DNA of 64,000 bases from Aliiroseovarius sp. F47248L (lineage in GTDB: Bacteria; Pseudomonadota; Alphaproteobacteria; Rhodobacterales; Rhodobacteraceae), in assembly GCF_023016085.1 (NCBI RefSeq), contig NZ_JALKBF010000001.1, positions 868,001 through 932,000 on the forward strand. Direction: 5' to 3'. The translations under genes were made by a program, and so were the position numbers. Below are positions 54,244 through 63,669 of the stretch, in pieces; position 1 is the first letter of the stretch, and every line of letters begins with the position of its first letter. The notes under the pieces were generated by a model that was not told the DNA's origin, did not search any database, and saw only the letters and a program-made list of their open reading frames with translations.

Positions 54244-55848
54244 ATGAAACTGAATTCCCAAGCCACGCCCGGTTCTGAGGCGTATAAAGCCAACCGCGAG
54301 GGCCATCTTGAGGCGCTGCAAGTTGTGGCTGACGCTGCCGAGGCCGCCGTGATGGGTGGCGGGCAGAAATCGCGCGAACGGCACCTGAGCCGCGGCAAGA
54401 TGCTGCCGCGCGACCGGGTGTCGAACCTGCTCGATCCCGGATCGCCGTTCCTGGAGGTCGGGGCGACGGCGGCGCATGGCATGTATGACGGGGCTGCGCC
54501 CTGTGCCGGTGTCATCGCGGGCATTGGTCAGGTGCACGGGCAAGAGGTGATGGTGGTCTGCAACGACGCCACCGTCAAAGGCGGTACCTATTATCCGATG
54601 ACCGTGAAGAAGCACCTGCGCGCGCAAGAGATTGCCGAGGAATGCAATCTGCCGTGCATCTATCTTGTCGATAGTGGCGGTGCGAACCTGCCCAATCAGG
54701 ACGAGGTGTTCCCCGACCGCGATCACTTTGGCCGGATTTTCTACAACCAAGCGCGGATGTCCTCCAAGGGCATCCCGCAAATCGCTGTGGTGATGGGGTC
54801 GTGCACCGCCGGGGGTGCTTATGTGCCTGCCATGTCGGACGTGACGATCATCGTGAAAGAGCAGGGGACAATCTTCCTTGCTGGGCCCCCTTTGGTGAAG
54901 GCCGCAACGGGTGAGGTCGTCACAGCCGAAGATCTGGGCGGCGGCGATGTTCATACCCGCTTGTCTGGTGTCGCCGATTATCTGGCCGAGGATGACGCCC
55001 ATGCGCTGGCCTTGGCGCGGCGCGCGGTGGAAAGCCTGAACCGCCAGAAACCAATGACGGTGAAATGGCAGGAGCCGGAAGAACCGGCCTATGATCCGGA
55101 GGAGTTGCTGGGCGTTGTGCCTGCCGACCTCAAGACGCCTTACGACATTCGCGAAGTGATCATCCGCATCGTCGATGGCTCGCGCTTCGATGAATTCAAA
55201 CCGCGCTTTGGCGACACTCTGGTCACAGGGTTTGCACATCTGAAGGGCTGCCCCATCGGGATCATCGCCAACAATGGTGTGATCTTCTCGGAAGCCGCCC
55301 AGAAGGGTGCGCATTTTGTCGAACTGTGCAGTCAGCGCAATATCCCCTTGGTTTTCCTGCAAAACATCACGGGCTTCATGGTGGGCCGTAAGTATGAGAA
55401 TGAAGGTATCGCGCGCCACGGTGCCAAGATGGTGACGGCTGTGGCAACGACGAACGTGCCGAAGGTGACCATGGTTGTGGGCGGCTCTTACGGGGCTGGC
55501 AACTACGGCATGGCCGGGCGCGCATACCAGCCGCGTTTCATGTGGTCCTGGCCCAATTCGCGGATTTCCGTGATGGGGGGCGAACAGGCGGCGGGCGTGT
55601 TGGCTACGGTGAAGCGCGACGCGATTGAACGTCAGGGCGGCGAATGGTCGGCGGAAGAAGAAGCAGCATTCAAGCAACCCACCATTGATATGTTCGAGGA
55701 GCAGTCCCATCCCCTCTATGCTTCGGCGCGGATGTGGGATGATGGTGTGATCGACCCGCGCAAATCGCGCGAGGTGCTGTATCTGTCGCTGTTGGCGGCG
55801 CTGAATGCCCCGATCGAGCCGACGAAATTCGGCGTGTTCCGGATGTAA
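54244..55848 (+). CDS. mccB: methylcrotonoyl-CoA carboxylase carboxyltransferase subunit
   Basis: 534 residues. Carboxyltransferase blocks: [90 protein letters not shown] and [20 protein letters not shown]. It transfers CO2 from carboxybiotin to 3-methylcrotonyl-CoA. The partner subunit is mccA. Confidence 0.96.
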   Translation: MKLNSQATPGSEAYKANREGHLEALQVVADAAEAAVMGGGQKSRERHLSRGKMLPRDRVSNLLDPGSPFLEVGATAAHGMYDGAAPCAGVIAGIGQVHGQEVMVVCNDATVKGGTYYPMTVKKHLRAQEIAEECNLPCIYLVDSGGANLPNQDEVFPDRDHFGRIFYNQARMSSKGIPQIAVVMGSCTAGGAYVPAMSDVTIIVKEQGTIFLAGPPLVKAATGEVVTAEDLGGGDVHTRLSGVADYLAEDDAHALALARRAVESLNRQKPMTVKWQEPEEPAYDPEELLGVVPADLKTPYDIREVIIRIVDGSRFDEFKPRFGDTLVTGFAHLKGCPIGIIANNGVIFSEAAQKGAHFVELCSQRNIPLVFLQNITGFMVGRKYENEGIARHGAKMVTAVATTNVPKVTMVVGGSYGAGNYGMAGRAYQPRFMWSWPNSRISVMGGEQAAGVLATVKRDAIERQGGEWSAEEEAAFKQPTIDMFEEQSHPLYASARMWDDGVIDPRKSREVLYLSLLAALNAPIEPTKFGVFRM

Positions 55849-55851
55849 ACG

Positions 55852-56292
55852 GTGGACACGAACCTCGTCATATATTGCGGGCTGACGCTGTTGATCCTTT
55901 ATTCGCTGGCCGAGCAGATTGCGCCCGTGCCGCGCAAAAGTGGGATTGCGGGCTGTGTGGTCGGCTTTGTCTATGACGGGGATACGGTCGAGCTGAAATG
56001 CCCCGACCGCACGCGCACTGCTCGGCTGGTGGGGTTTGACACGCCCGAGACAAAGGACGCCGGATGCGCTGCTGAGAAGGCACTGGGCGACAAGGCCACG
56101 CGCCGTTTGCGTGCGATTGTTGAAAGTGCAGACCTTACGCTGCGCCACGAAGGCCACGACAAATATGGGCGCGAGTTGGTGAGGTTGTCAGCGGACGGGC
56201 AGGACGTTGGAAAGACGCTGATCCGCGAAGGATTGGCAGTTGCCTATACTGCCGGCGCGCGGATCAATTGGTGTGACCGCTTGGGCGGCTGA
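55852..56292 (+). CDS. membrane-anchored staphylococcal nuclease-like protein
   Basis: 146 residues, GTG start 3 bases after mccB. An N-terminal hydrophobic segment (LVIYCGLTLLILYSLAE) precedes an SNase domain with VYDGDTVELKC, ARLVGFDTPET, HDKYGRELVRL and GKTLIREGLAVAY. Catalytic Arg/Glu positions appear retained. It would act on nucleic acid outside the cytoplasm or at the membrane. Its location between mccB and mccA is odd. Confidence 0.82.
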   Translation: MDTNLVIYCGLTLLILYSLAEQIAPVPRKSGIAGCVVGFVYDGDTVELKCPDRTRTARLVGFDTPETKDAGCAAEKALGDKATRRLRAIVESADLTLRHEGHDKYGRELVRLSADGQDVGKTLIREGLAVAYTAGARINWCDRLGG

Positions 56293-56370
56293 CTTTTTTT
56301 GACGCCTCGGATCGCGGGGCGAGTTGAAATTCCGGGGTGCATTGCGACCCCACCCGAAGGAGGAACCTTG

Positions 56371-58308
56371 ATGTTCACGAAAATCCTGATTGCCAACCGG
56401 GGCGAAATTGCCTGCCGCGTGATCGACACCGCCCGCAAGCTGGGTGTGGCCACGGTGGCTGTCTATTCCGACGCCGACGCCGCCGCGCGCCATGTGAAAA
56501 TGGCGGACGAAGCCGTGCATATCGGCCCGTCGCAACCTGCGCAGTCCTATCTGAAGGGTGATGTCATCATTCAGGCAGCACTTGATACCGGCGCGCAGGC
56601 GATCCATCCGGGTTATGGGTTCCTGTCGGAAAACCCCGATTTCGTGGATGCGGTTGAAAAGGCCGGGTTGGTCTTTATTGGTCCGTCCTCGGATGCGATC
56701 CGCAAGATGGGATTGAAGGATGCCGCCAAGAAGCTGATGGTCGAGGCTGGTGTGCCCGTCGTGCCCGGCTATCACGGCGCAGACCAAGACCCAGCGCTGC
56801 TGGCGTCAGAGGCTGACAAGATGGGCTATCCCGTGTTGATCAAGGCCGTGGCAGGCGGTGGTGGCAAGGGGATGCGCCGGGTTGATGATCCCAAGGACTT
56901 TGCGGATGCTTTGGCCAGCGCGCAGGGCGAGGCGAAGACCGCCTTTGGCAACGCGGATGTGTTGGTCGAGAAATATATTCTCTCCCCGCGCCATATCGAG
57001 GTTCAGGTGTTTGGCGACGGCACCCAAGCGGTGCACCTGTTCGAACGCGACTGCTCGCTGCAACGTCGCCACCAGAAGGTGATCGAAGAAGCGCCAGCGC
57101 CGGGCATGACCGAAGAGGTCCGCGAGGCGATGGGGCAGGCGGGCGTGCGCGCGGCTGAGGCCATCGGCTATAAGGGCGCAGGCACGGTCGAGTTTATCGT
57201 GGATGGCGCAAACGGCCTGCGCACCGATGGGTTCTGGTTCATGGAAATGAACACACGCCTGCAAGTGGAACATCCCGTGACGGAAGCCATCACCGGCGTT
57301 GATCTGGTCGAATGGCAATTGCGTGTCGCCTCGGGCGAGGGGCTGCCCAAGCAGCAGGACGAACTGTCCATCAACGGCCATTCCTTTGAAGCGCGGCTCT
57401 ATGCCGAAGACGTGCCGAAGGGCTTCCTGCCCGCCACCGGCACGCTGACCCATCTGAAGTTCCCCGAAGGCGCGCGGGCGGATACTGGCGTGCGGGCAGG
57501 CGACACGATCAGCCCGTTCTATGACCCGATGATCGCCAAGATCACCGTGCACGCAGGCTCGCGTGCCGCCGCGCTGCGCCAGCTGTCCTCGGCGCTGACC
57601 CATACTGAAGTCGCGGGATCGGTGACGAACCTCGCCTTCTTGGGCGCGCTGACCCGTCACGAAGGGTTCGCAGCGGGCGATGTGGACACCGGCCTGATCG
57701 AACGTGATCTTGAGGCCCTGACCGCGGATCCCGGTCCCAGCATGGCAGATGTGGGCGCCGCCGCCCTATGCGCGCTGGGGCTTTTGAAACGCGAAGGCTC
57801 GGGCTTTACGCTCTGGGGTGGGCTCAACCACTTTGTGACGCTGACGCATGGCGATGATGTCTATGACGTGGTGGTGACCTCCTACGGGGCAGATCGTCAT
57901 GTCATCACTGTTGGCGATGACAGCATCGAGGCCACCTGCCTGAACGGGCAATGGAAGATGGGCGGCGACCGTGGGCCGCGCGTGGCCAAGGCGGGCAACG
58001 TCGTGACGGTCTTTGCGCAATCCGGGCTGGAATTCCATGTCGTTGATCCGCTGGATCAGGACGCAGGTGCAGGGGCGGGGGCAGGTGTGGTCGAAGCCCC
58101 GATGCCGGGTCTTGTGAAGGCTGTGTTTGCAACGGCAGGGCAGACGGTGAAGCAAGGCGACCGGTTGGCCGTGTTGGAGGCCATGAAAATGGAACATAGC
58201 CTGACCGCCGCCCGTGATGGTGTGGTGGCCGAGGTTCTGTGCGCCGATGGCGATCAGGTCGAAGCGGGCGCGCCCCTTGTGCGACTTGAGGAAGAAGAGG
58301 AAAGCTGA
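56371..58308 (+). CDS. mccA: methylcrotonoyl-CoA carboxylase biotin-containing subunit
   Basis: 645 residues from ATG 56371 (MFTKILIANRGEIACRVIDT), with GAAGGAGG ahead; the frame to 56299 is not coding-like. Biotin carboxylase domain: AIHPGYGFLSENPDF, KAVAGGGGKGMRRVDD, RDCSLQRRHQKVIEEAP and MEMNTRLQVEHPVTE. The C-terminal biotinyl domain carries the biotin Lys in VLEAMKMEHSL. Overlaps the GST gene by TGATG. Confidence 0.96.
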   Translation: MFTKILIANRGEIACRVIDTARKLGVATVAVYSDADAAARHVKMADEAVHIGPSQPAQSYLKGDVIIQAALDTGAQAIHPGYGFLSENPDFVDAVEKAGLVFIGPSSDAIRKMGLKDAAKKLMVEAGVPVVPGYHGADQDPALLASEADKMGYPVLIKAVAGGGGKGMRRVDDPKDFADALASAQGEAKTAFGNADVLVEKYILSPRHIEVQVFGDGTQAVHLFERDCSLQRRHQKVIEEAPAPGMTEEVREAMGQAGVRAAEAIGYKGAGTVEFIVDGANGLRTDGFWFMEMNTRLQVEHPVTEAITGVDLVEWQLRVASGEGLPKQQDELSINGHSFEARLYAEDVPKGFLPATGTLTHLKFPEGARADTGVRAGDTISPFYDPMIAKITVHAGSRAAALRQLSSALTHTEVAGSVTNLAFLGALTRHEGFAAGDVDTGLIERDLEALTADPGPSMADVGAAALCALGLLKREGSGFTLWGGLNHFVTLTHGDDVYDVVVTSYGADRHVITVGDDSIEATCLNGQWKMGGDRGPRVAKAGNVVTVFAQSGLEFHVVDPLDQDAGAGAGAGVVEAPMPGLVKAVFATAGQTVKQGDRLAVLEAMKMEHSLTAARDGVVAEVLCADGDQVEAGAPLVRLEEEEES

Positions 58309-58985
58309 TGACCTTCCGTCTGCATCACGTCCAATATGCCCGCTCGATCCGGGTGCTGTGGCTGATCGAAGAAATCGGGCTGGAGGATAAGCTGGGCCGC
58401 ACGCTTGAGGTGGTGGAGTATCAGATCGGTTCGAAACAGATGTATGAGGGCGAATTGCCCAAAGTCTCGACCGCGTCGCGGGTGCCAGCCCTGGAGATCG
58501 GCAACAAGCGGATCAGCGAAAGCGGCGCCATCGTTCAGTATTTGATCGAGGAGTTTGCCCCTGAACTGGGTGTCGATCCCGGCGGGGCAGAACGGACGGA
58601 TTACCTGCAATGGATTCACTACTCGGAAACCATGGCCAGCCTTGTCGAGCAGTTGAACCTGCAAATGGTATTCCTGCGCCCGCCTGCCAAACCCAGCCCC
58701 ATCGTGATCAAGCTGAACGTGGCGCGGTTGCGCCATACACTCGTGGGGCTTGAGGCGCGGTTGGAGGGGCGCGACTGGCTGCTGGACAAGGGGTTCTCGG
58801 GCGCTGACATCATGTTGGCCTTCAACCTGTTCGCCGTGCCTTACTACGTGAAACTGGACGAGTTCCCGAACATTCTGGCCTACAAGGCGCGGGTCGAGGC
58901 GATGCCGTCCTATCAGCGGGTGATCGAGCGCGAAGGCGAGCAGCGGTTCTATCACCAGGATTTCTATCCGGTTCCAGAGGAGTAA
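58308..58985 (+). CDS. glutathione S-transferase family protein
   Basis: 225 residues. N-terminal thioredoxin-like domain without catalytic Cys (RLHHVQYARSIRVLWLIEEI), VPALEIGNKRISESGAIVQY as the GSH-binding SE motif, and a helical C-terminal domain (GADIMLAFNLFAVPYYVKL). It lies between mccA and hmgL. A detoxifying role for reactive enoyl-CoA intermediates is possible; that is inference from context. Confidence 0.83.
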   Translation: MTFRLHHVQYARSIRVLWLIEEIGLEDKLGRTLEVVEYQIGSKQMYEGELPKVSTASRVPALEIGNKRISESGAIVQYLIEEFAPELGVDPGGAERTDYLQWIHYSETMASLVEQLNLQMVFLRPPAKPSPIVIKLNVARLRHTLVGLEARLEGRDWLLDKGFSGADIMLAFNLFAVPYYVKLDEFPNILAYKARVEAMPSYQRVIEREGEQRFYHQDFYPVPEE

Positions 58986-58990
58986 CCCCG

Positions 58991-59845
58991 ATGGATTATG
59001 TCGAGATATTCGAGGTCGGCCCGCGTGATGGGTTGCAGAACGAAAAACGCCAGATCCCGACCGAGGACAAGATCGCGCTGGTTGATCTTCTGTCCACCGC
59101 CGGGTTCAAACGGATCGAGGTGGCGAGCTTCGTCAGCCCCAAATGGGTGCCGCAGATGGCGGATTCAGCGGATGTGCTGGCAGGGATCACGCGGGCGAAG
59201 AACGTATCATACGCGGCGCTGACGCCGAACCTGCGCGGGTTCGAAGGCGCGCTGGCGGCCAAGGCGGACGAGATCGCGATATTCGGCTCGGCATCCGAGG
59301 GGTTTTCCAAGGCCAACATCAACTGCACCATCGCCGAAAGCCTTGAACGCTTTCAGCCCGTGGCGGATGCGGCGGCTGAGGCAGGGATCATGATGCGCGG
59401 CTATATCTCTTGCGTGACGGATTGCCCGTTCGATGGGCCGACACCGCCAGACAAGGTCGCTTGGGTGGCCGAGCAGCTGATCGCGATGGGGTGCTATGAA
59501 ATATCCTTGGGCGACACGATTGGACAGGCCACACCCGAGACAATCGACGCGATGCTGGATGCGGTGCTGGGCGTCGCTGGGCCAGACATGTTCGCGGGCC
59601 ATTACCATGACACGGCTGGCCGGGCGTGCGACAATATCGAGGCATCGTTGAAAAAGGGGCTGCGCGTGTTTGACGCCGCCGTGGGTGGTCTGGGCGGTTG
59701 CCCCTATGCGCCCGGCGCGCAAGGCAATGTGGCGACTGAGGCCGTGCATGACCGCGTGACGACGCTGGGCTATTCGACCGGGTTGGACCGGGACATTCTG
59801 GACAAGGCCGCGCAGATGGCGCGAAAAATGCGGGCAGGGGAATGA
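58991..59845 (+). CDS. hmgL: hydroxymethylglutaryl-CoA lyase
   Basis: 284 residues. EVGPRDGLQNEKRQIP, EVASFVSPKWVPQMAD, ISLGDTIGQATPETID and the catalytic Cys loop GLGGCPYAPGAQGNVATE. It cleaves HMG-CoA to acetoacetate and acetyl-CoA, last step of leucine degradation. Acetoacetate can then be used through ScoAB (13431-14760). Confidence 0.95.
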   Translation: MDYVEIFEVGPRDGLQNEKRQIPTEDKIALVDLLSTAGFKRIEVASFVSPKWVPQMADSADVLAGITRAKNVSYAALTPNLRGFEGALAAKADEIAIFGSASEGFSKANINCTIAESLERFQPVADAAAEAGIMMRGYISCVTDCPFDGPTPPDKVAWVAEQLIAMGCYEISLGDTIGQATPETIDAMLDAVLGVAGPDMFAGHYHDTAGRACDNIEASLKKGLRVFDAAVGGLGGCPYAPGAQGNVATEAVHDRVTTLGYSTGLDRDILDKAAQMARKMRAGE

Positions 59846-59848
59846 ACC

Positions 59849-60631
59849 ATGACCTATGAGACAATCTCGATTTCGACCGACGATCGCGGCGTCGCGACGC
59901 TGCTTCTGGATCGTGCGGACAAACATAACGCCATGTCAGCGCAGATGATTGAGGAACTGACCGACGCCGCCCACGCGCTGGGCGCAGATGAAGCGGTGCG
60001 TGTGGTGGTCCTGACCGGCGCGGGCAAAAGCTTCTGCGCGGGGGGCGATCTGCGCTGGATGCAGGACCAGATGGCGGCGGATCCGGTGACGCGCGGGATC
60101 GAGGCCAAGAAGCTTGCTATGATGCTGAATGCGCTCAATGAAATGCCGAAACCTCTGATCGCCAAGGTGCAAGGGCAAGCCTTCGGCGGTGGGGTCGGGA
60201 TGGCGTCGGTGTCCGATGTGTCCATCGGCGTCACGGGGGCCAAGTTTGGCCTGACCGAGACCCGCTTGGGCCTGATCCCCGCCACCATCGGCCCCTATGT
60301 ACTGGCCCGTCTGGGCGAGGCGATGGCGCGCCGCGTGTTCATGTCGGCGCGTATTTTTAATGCCGAGGAAGCGGTCACGCTGGGCCTTTTGGCGAAAGCC
60401 GTCGCGCCCGAGGATCTGGATGCGGCGGTTGAGGCCGAGGTGAAACCCTACCTTTCGGTCGCTCCCGGTGCTGTGGCCGAGGCCAAAGGGCTGGCCCGCC
60501 GTCTTGGTCCGCCAATCACCGAGGCGATCGTCGACGAAACCATCGCCGGGCTGGTCGCGCGATGGGAAAGCCCCGAAGCACAGGAAGGTATTGCCGCATT
60601 CTTTGACAAGCGCAAACCAAGCTGGGCATGA
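59849..60631 (+). CDS. liuC: enoyl-CoA hydratase, probably methylglutaconyl-CoA hydratase
   Basis: 260 residues, ATG 3 bases after hmgL. Crotonase blocks: LDRADKHNAMSAQMIEEL, LTGAGKSFCAGGDLRWMQ (oxyanion hole) and KVQGQAFGGGVGMASVSDVS, with ETRLGLIPATIGPYVL carrying a Glu. The operon (ivd, mccAB, hmgL) points to hydration of 3-methylglutaconyl-CoA. Confidence 0.87.
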   Translation: MTYETISISTDDRGVATLLLDRADKHNAMSAQMIEELTDAAHALGADEAVRVVVLTGAGKSFCAGGDLRWMQDQMAADPVTRGIEAKKLAMMLNALNEMPKPLIAKVQGQAFGGGVGMASVSDVSIGVTGAKFGLTETRLGLIPATIGPYVLARLGEAMARRVFMSARIFNAEEAVTLGLLAKAVAPEDLDAAVEAEVKPYLSVAPGAVAEAKGLARRLGPPITEAIVDETIAGLVARWESPEAQEGIAAFFDKRKPSWA

Positions 60632-60653
60632 TCCTTAACCTGACGAGGAACGA

Positions 60654-61019
60654 TTGATCTGGGCCGGGTATATCTATGTGACACTAATCGGCATCCTCAT
60701 GCTGTTTCAGGCCTGCATGGCGGCAGGCGCACCATGGGGACATCTGGCGAATGGTGGCAGATGGCCGGGACAGTTGCCAGTGCCGATGCGGTTCGCGGCG
60801 GTGGGGCAGGGAGCAATACTTGGCTTGATGGGCTGGGCGATGGCAGCACGCGCAGGAATTGTCGGCACACTTCCTGTTTGGACCTTCTGGGCGGCGCTGG
60901 GGGTGACTGTCATGACAGGTGTCGCAAACCTTGCCACCCCGTCGCGACCCGAGCGGCGGATCTGGGGGCCGGTGACCGTTCTTCTGGTCCTGTGCGGGCT
61001 GCGACTTGCCTGGGGTTAG
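60654..61019 (+). CDS. small integral membrane protein at the operon end
   Basis: 121 residues with a TTG start at 60654 (GAGGAACGA upstream). About four membrane helices (IYVTLIGILMLFQACMAAGA, FAAVGQGAILGLMGWAM, VWTFWAALGVTVMTGVAN, GPVTVLLVLCGLRLAWG). The ATPSRPERRIWGP block is conserved-looking. It is 22 bases after liuC and may be part of that operon. Function unknown. Confidence 0.7.
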   Translation: MIWAGYIYVTLIGILMLFQACMAAGAPWGHLANGGRWPGQLPVPMRFAAVGQGAILGLMGWAMAARAGIVGTLPVWTFWAALGVTVMTGVANLATPSRPERRIWGPVTVLLVLCGLRLAWG

Positions 61020-61319
61020 CCCTGCGGGATTTCAAGCAGGTGAGTCTCTTTTCCCAAGCCGGTTTTGCCGGCCATTTGCTGCGCGACGGCAAAACATGAT
61101 GGTTTTTTGGTTAACAGGTGACGAATTTCTGCATACGCAAAATGTTTAACCTGTGGCTAAAACCCTTGCAAACAACGGTATACTGAGAGGTCAGCCCTTG
61201 ATTTTGCGCTCGCATTCACAAACTCGAATGCGATATGCACTCGGTTGACCCTGCGAACCCGCAAAGGTAAACCGCTGATAGCTAGCGACAGGCGGGTAAA
61301 CCGTTCAAAGGAGCCACAC
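61020..61319. other. intergenic region before nuoA
   Basis: 300 bases, presumably holding the nuo promoter and the end of the preceding operon. The stretch 61100-61200 is AT-richer than its flanks. A short repeat GCCGG-TTTTG-CCGGC lies near 61060. No gene or definite promoter box is seen. Confidence 0.45.
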
Positions 61320-61685
61320 GTGGAAGACCTTCTCAGAGAATATCTCCCCATTATCATTTTCCTTGGATTAGCCATTGTTATCGGACTTGTTCTGATCCTT
61401 GCAGCCGTTGTGTTGGCAGTGCGCAATCCCGACCCCGAAAAACTCAGCGCTTACGAATGCGGGTTCAACGCTTTTGATGATGCGCGGATGAAGTTCGATG
61501 TTCGGTTCTATCTGGTGTCGATCCTGTTCATTATCTTCGATCTAGAGATTGCCTTCCTGTTCCCATGGGCAGTGGCCTTCAAGGATGTCGGCATGGTCGG
61601 GTTCTGGTCGATGATGGTATTCTTGGCCGTTCTGACGATCGGCTTTGCATATGAGTGGAAAAAAGGGGCGCTCGAATGGGAGTGA
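61320..61685 (+). CDS. nuoA: NADH-quinone oxidoreductase subunit A
   Basis: 121 residues from GTG 61320, with AAGGAG 6 bases ahead; the longer frame from 61245 lacks a site. Three helices; the NuoA loop [18 protein letters not shown] and [20 protein letters not shown] are diagnostic. Membrane subunit of complex I. Overlaps nuoB. Confidence 0.95.
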   Translation: MEDLLREYLPIIIFLGLAIVIGLVLILAAVVLAVRNPDPEKLSAYECGFNAFDDARMKFDVRFYLVSILFIIFDLEIAFLFPWAVAFKDVGMVGFWSMMVFLAVLTIGFAYEWKKGALEWE

Positions 61686-62209
61686 TGACTGGAGCCAACA
61701 CGGCACAAGGCGACCGCGAGCATGGTACGCGCCTTTTGAACGATCAACTGGCCGATAAAGGCTTTTTGCTGACCACCACAGATGACATCATCAACTGGGC
61801 GCGCACCGGTTCGCTGCACTGGATGACCTTTGGTCTGGCCTGCTGTGCGGTTGAGATGATGCATGCGTCCATGCCGCGCTATGACCTTGAGCGTTACGGC
61901 GTTGCGCCGCGCGCTTCCCCACGCCAATCGGACGTAATGATTGTCGCCGGCACGCTGACCAACAAGATGGCTCCAGCGCTGCGCAAGGTGTATGACCAGA
62001 TGCCCGATCCGCGCTATGTGATCTCGATGGGGTCATGTGCCAATGGTGGCGGCTATTACCACTATTCCTATTCGGTGGTGCGCGGCTGTGACAGGATCGT
62101 GCCCGTGGACATCTATGTCCCTGGTTGCCCCCCGACCGCCGAGGCGCTTGTGTATGGCATTCTGCAACTGCAACGCAAAATCCGCCGCACCGGCACGATT
62201 GTGAGGTAA
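61676..62209 (+). CDS. nuoB: NADH-quinone oxidoreductase subunit B
   Basis: 177 residues from ATG 61676 ([13 protein letters not shown]); ATG 61685 is the alternative. Cluster N2 ligands are in [22 protein letters not shown] and [15 protein letters not shown]. It carries the terminal 4Fe-4S cluster that reduces quinone. It overlaps nuoA by 10 bases. Confidence 0.96.
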   Translation: MGVMTGANTAQGDREHGTRLLNDQLADKGFLLTTTDDIINWARTGSLHWMTFGLACCAVEMMHASMPRYDLERYGVAPRASPRQSDVMIVAGTLTNKMAPALRKVYDQMPDPRYVISMGSCANGGGYYHYSYSVVRGCDRIVPVDIYVPGCPPTAEALVYGILQLQRKIRRTGTIVR

Positions 62210-62212
62210 GCG

Positions 62213-62824
62213 ATGAGTGACGCCCTGAACGAACTTGGTGCCCTTCTGGAAATCAAACGCCCTGATTGCGTTCTGAGTTGGGACATCGCTTTCGGCGAAC
62301 TGACGGTCAATGTGCCGTTGTCCGCCATCCCGTCTTTCATCGACTTTCTGAAGACCGACAAGGCTTGCATGTTCTCGTCACTCGTGGACATTACGGCCGT
62401 GGATTACCCGTCGCGTGAAGAACGCTTTGATGTCGTCTATCATTTCCTGTCGATGTACACGAACCAGCGTATCCGCGTTAAAGTCGCTGTGCGCGAAGAC
62501 GACATGGTGCCGTCGATCACCGAGGTTCACCCTTCGGCCGGTTGGTTCGAACGCGAAGTCTTTGACATGTTCGGCATCCTGTTCTCGGGTCACCCGGACC
62601 TGCGCCGCATCCTGACCGACTACGGGTTCCGTGGTCATCCGCTGCGCAAGGATTTCCCGACCACCGGCTATACTGAAGTGCGATATGACGAGGTCGAAAA
62701 GCGCGTGGTTTATGAACCCGTGTCCCTGACCCAGGAATACCGCCAGTTCGACTTCATGTCGCCGTGGGAAGGGGCCAATTACATTCTGCCGGGCGACGAG
62801 AAATCTGACGAGGCCAAGGGCTGA
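62213..62824 (+). CDS. nuoC: NADH-quinone oxidoreductase subunit C
   Basis: 203 residues, 3 bases after nuoB. Markers: [60 protein letters not shown] and the EYRQFDF end. Peripheral-arm subunit of complex I. Normally nuoD follows; here a sulfotransferase gene intervenes. Confidence 0.96.
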   Translation: MSDALNELGALLEIKRPDCVLSWDIAFGELTVNVPLSAIPSFIDFLKTDKACMFSSLVDITAVDYPSREERFDVVYHFLSMYTNQRIRVKVAVREDDMVPSITEVHPSAGWFEREVFDMFGILFSGHPDLRRILTDYGFRGHPLRKDFPTTGYTEVRYDEVEKRVVYEPVSLTQEYRQFDFMSPWEGANYILPGDEKSDEAKG

Positions 62825-62829
62825 ACCAG

Positions 62830-63669
62830 ATGAGCGGGCAAACCTTCATATTCTGCCTTGGGGCAACGAAGGCCGGCACAAGCTGGCTGTTCGACTATCT
62901 GTCGGGCCACCGGGAGTGTCACCTTCCGGCGATGAAGGAATTGCACTATTTCGACGCGTTGGAGCATGGCACGGGCGATTTCTATCGCGAGCAGGCGCTG
63001 GCCCGTCTTGACGCTGCCCGCAAAGACAAGCCGACCGCGTGGCAGAAACGGCTTGTCGCGGATTTGGAGCGCTGGCTGTCGATGTTTGACGGCGCGACCC
63101 GTGATGACGCGGCCTATCTGCGATATGTGCAGGATGGCGGCACCAAGGCGCGCGTGATTGGCGATTTCACCCCGGCCTATGGCTTGTTGAAAGAAAAATC
63201 GCTGAAAACCATGGCGGCGCTGACTGACAAGGTGCGGTTTGTCTATCTGATGCGCGATCCGGTGGATCGTATTTGGTCGAACATCCGCATGATGGCTGGT
63301 GGTGAAAGTGCCGCGCTGAATTCGAAGGTGGACGGCGTACTGAACGGCACGGCGGACAATATCCTCGACCGTTCGAACTACCGTCGCACGTTGAATCGAC
63401 TTACCCGTGCGATCCCGCGCGAGGCGCTGCATATCGAATTTTACGAACGGCTGTTCACGCCCGACGCCATCGAACGTTTTTGCGCTTTTCTGGGGATCAC
63501 ACCCCAGCCCGCATCGTTCGACCGTGTGGTGCATCAAAGCATGAAAGCCGACCTGCCGATGGGCCAGCGCGCTCAGCTTCAGGCAGCATTGAAACCGCAA
63601 TACAATTTCGTCGAGAAGTTCATGGGTGAGCTTCCGTCGGAATGGACCCAGAAGATGGTGAGCGCATGA
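62830..63669 (+). CDS. sulfotransferase-family protein inserted between nuoC and nuoD
   Basis: 279 residues. The 5'-phosphosulfate loop is [16 protein letters not shown] and the 3'-phosphate region is [17 protein letters not shown], matching PAPS-dependent sulfotransferases. The [21 protein letters not shown] and [10 protein letters not shown] blocks also fit. The acceptor is unknown. It starts 5 bases after nuoC and overlaps nuoD through ATGATG, so it should be cotranscribed with complex I genes. No frameshift or stop is seen; the gene looks intact. Confidence 0.85.
   Translation: MSGQTFIFCLGATKAGTSWLFDYLSGHRECHLPAMKELHYFDALEHGTGDFYREQALARLDAARKDKPTAWQKRLVADLERWLSMFDGATRDDAAYLRYVQDGGTKARVIGDFTPAYGLLKEKSLKTMAALTDKVRFVYLMRDPVDRIWSNIRMMAGGESAALNSKVDGVLNGTADNILDRSNYRRTLNRLTRAIPREALHIEFYERLFTPDAIERFCAFLGITPQPASFDRVVHQSMKADLPMGQRAQLQAALKPQYNFVEKFMGELPSEWTQKMVSA

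Noticed and set aside
54070..56157. 695-codon minus-strand frame antisense to mccB
   Set aside because: mccB is unmistakable on the plus strand; long antisense frames are common in GC-rich genomes with this codon usage.
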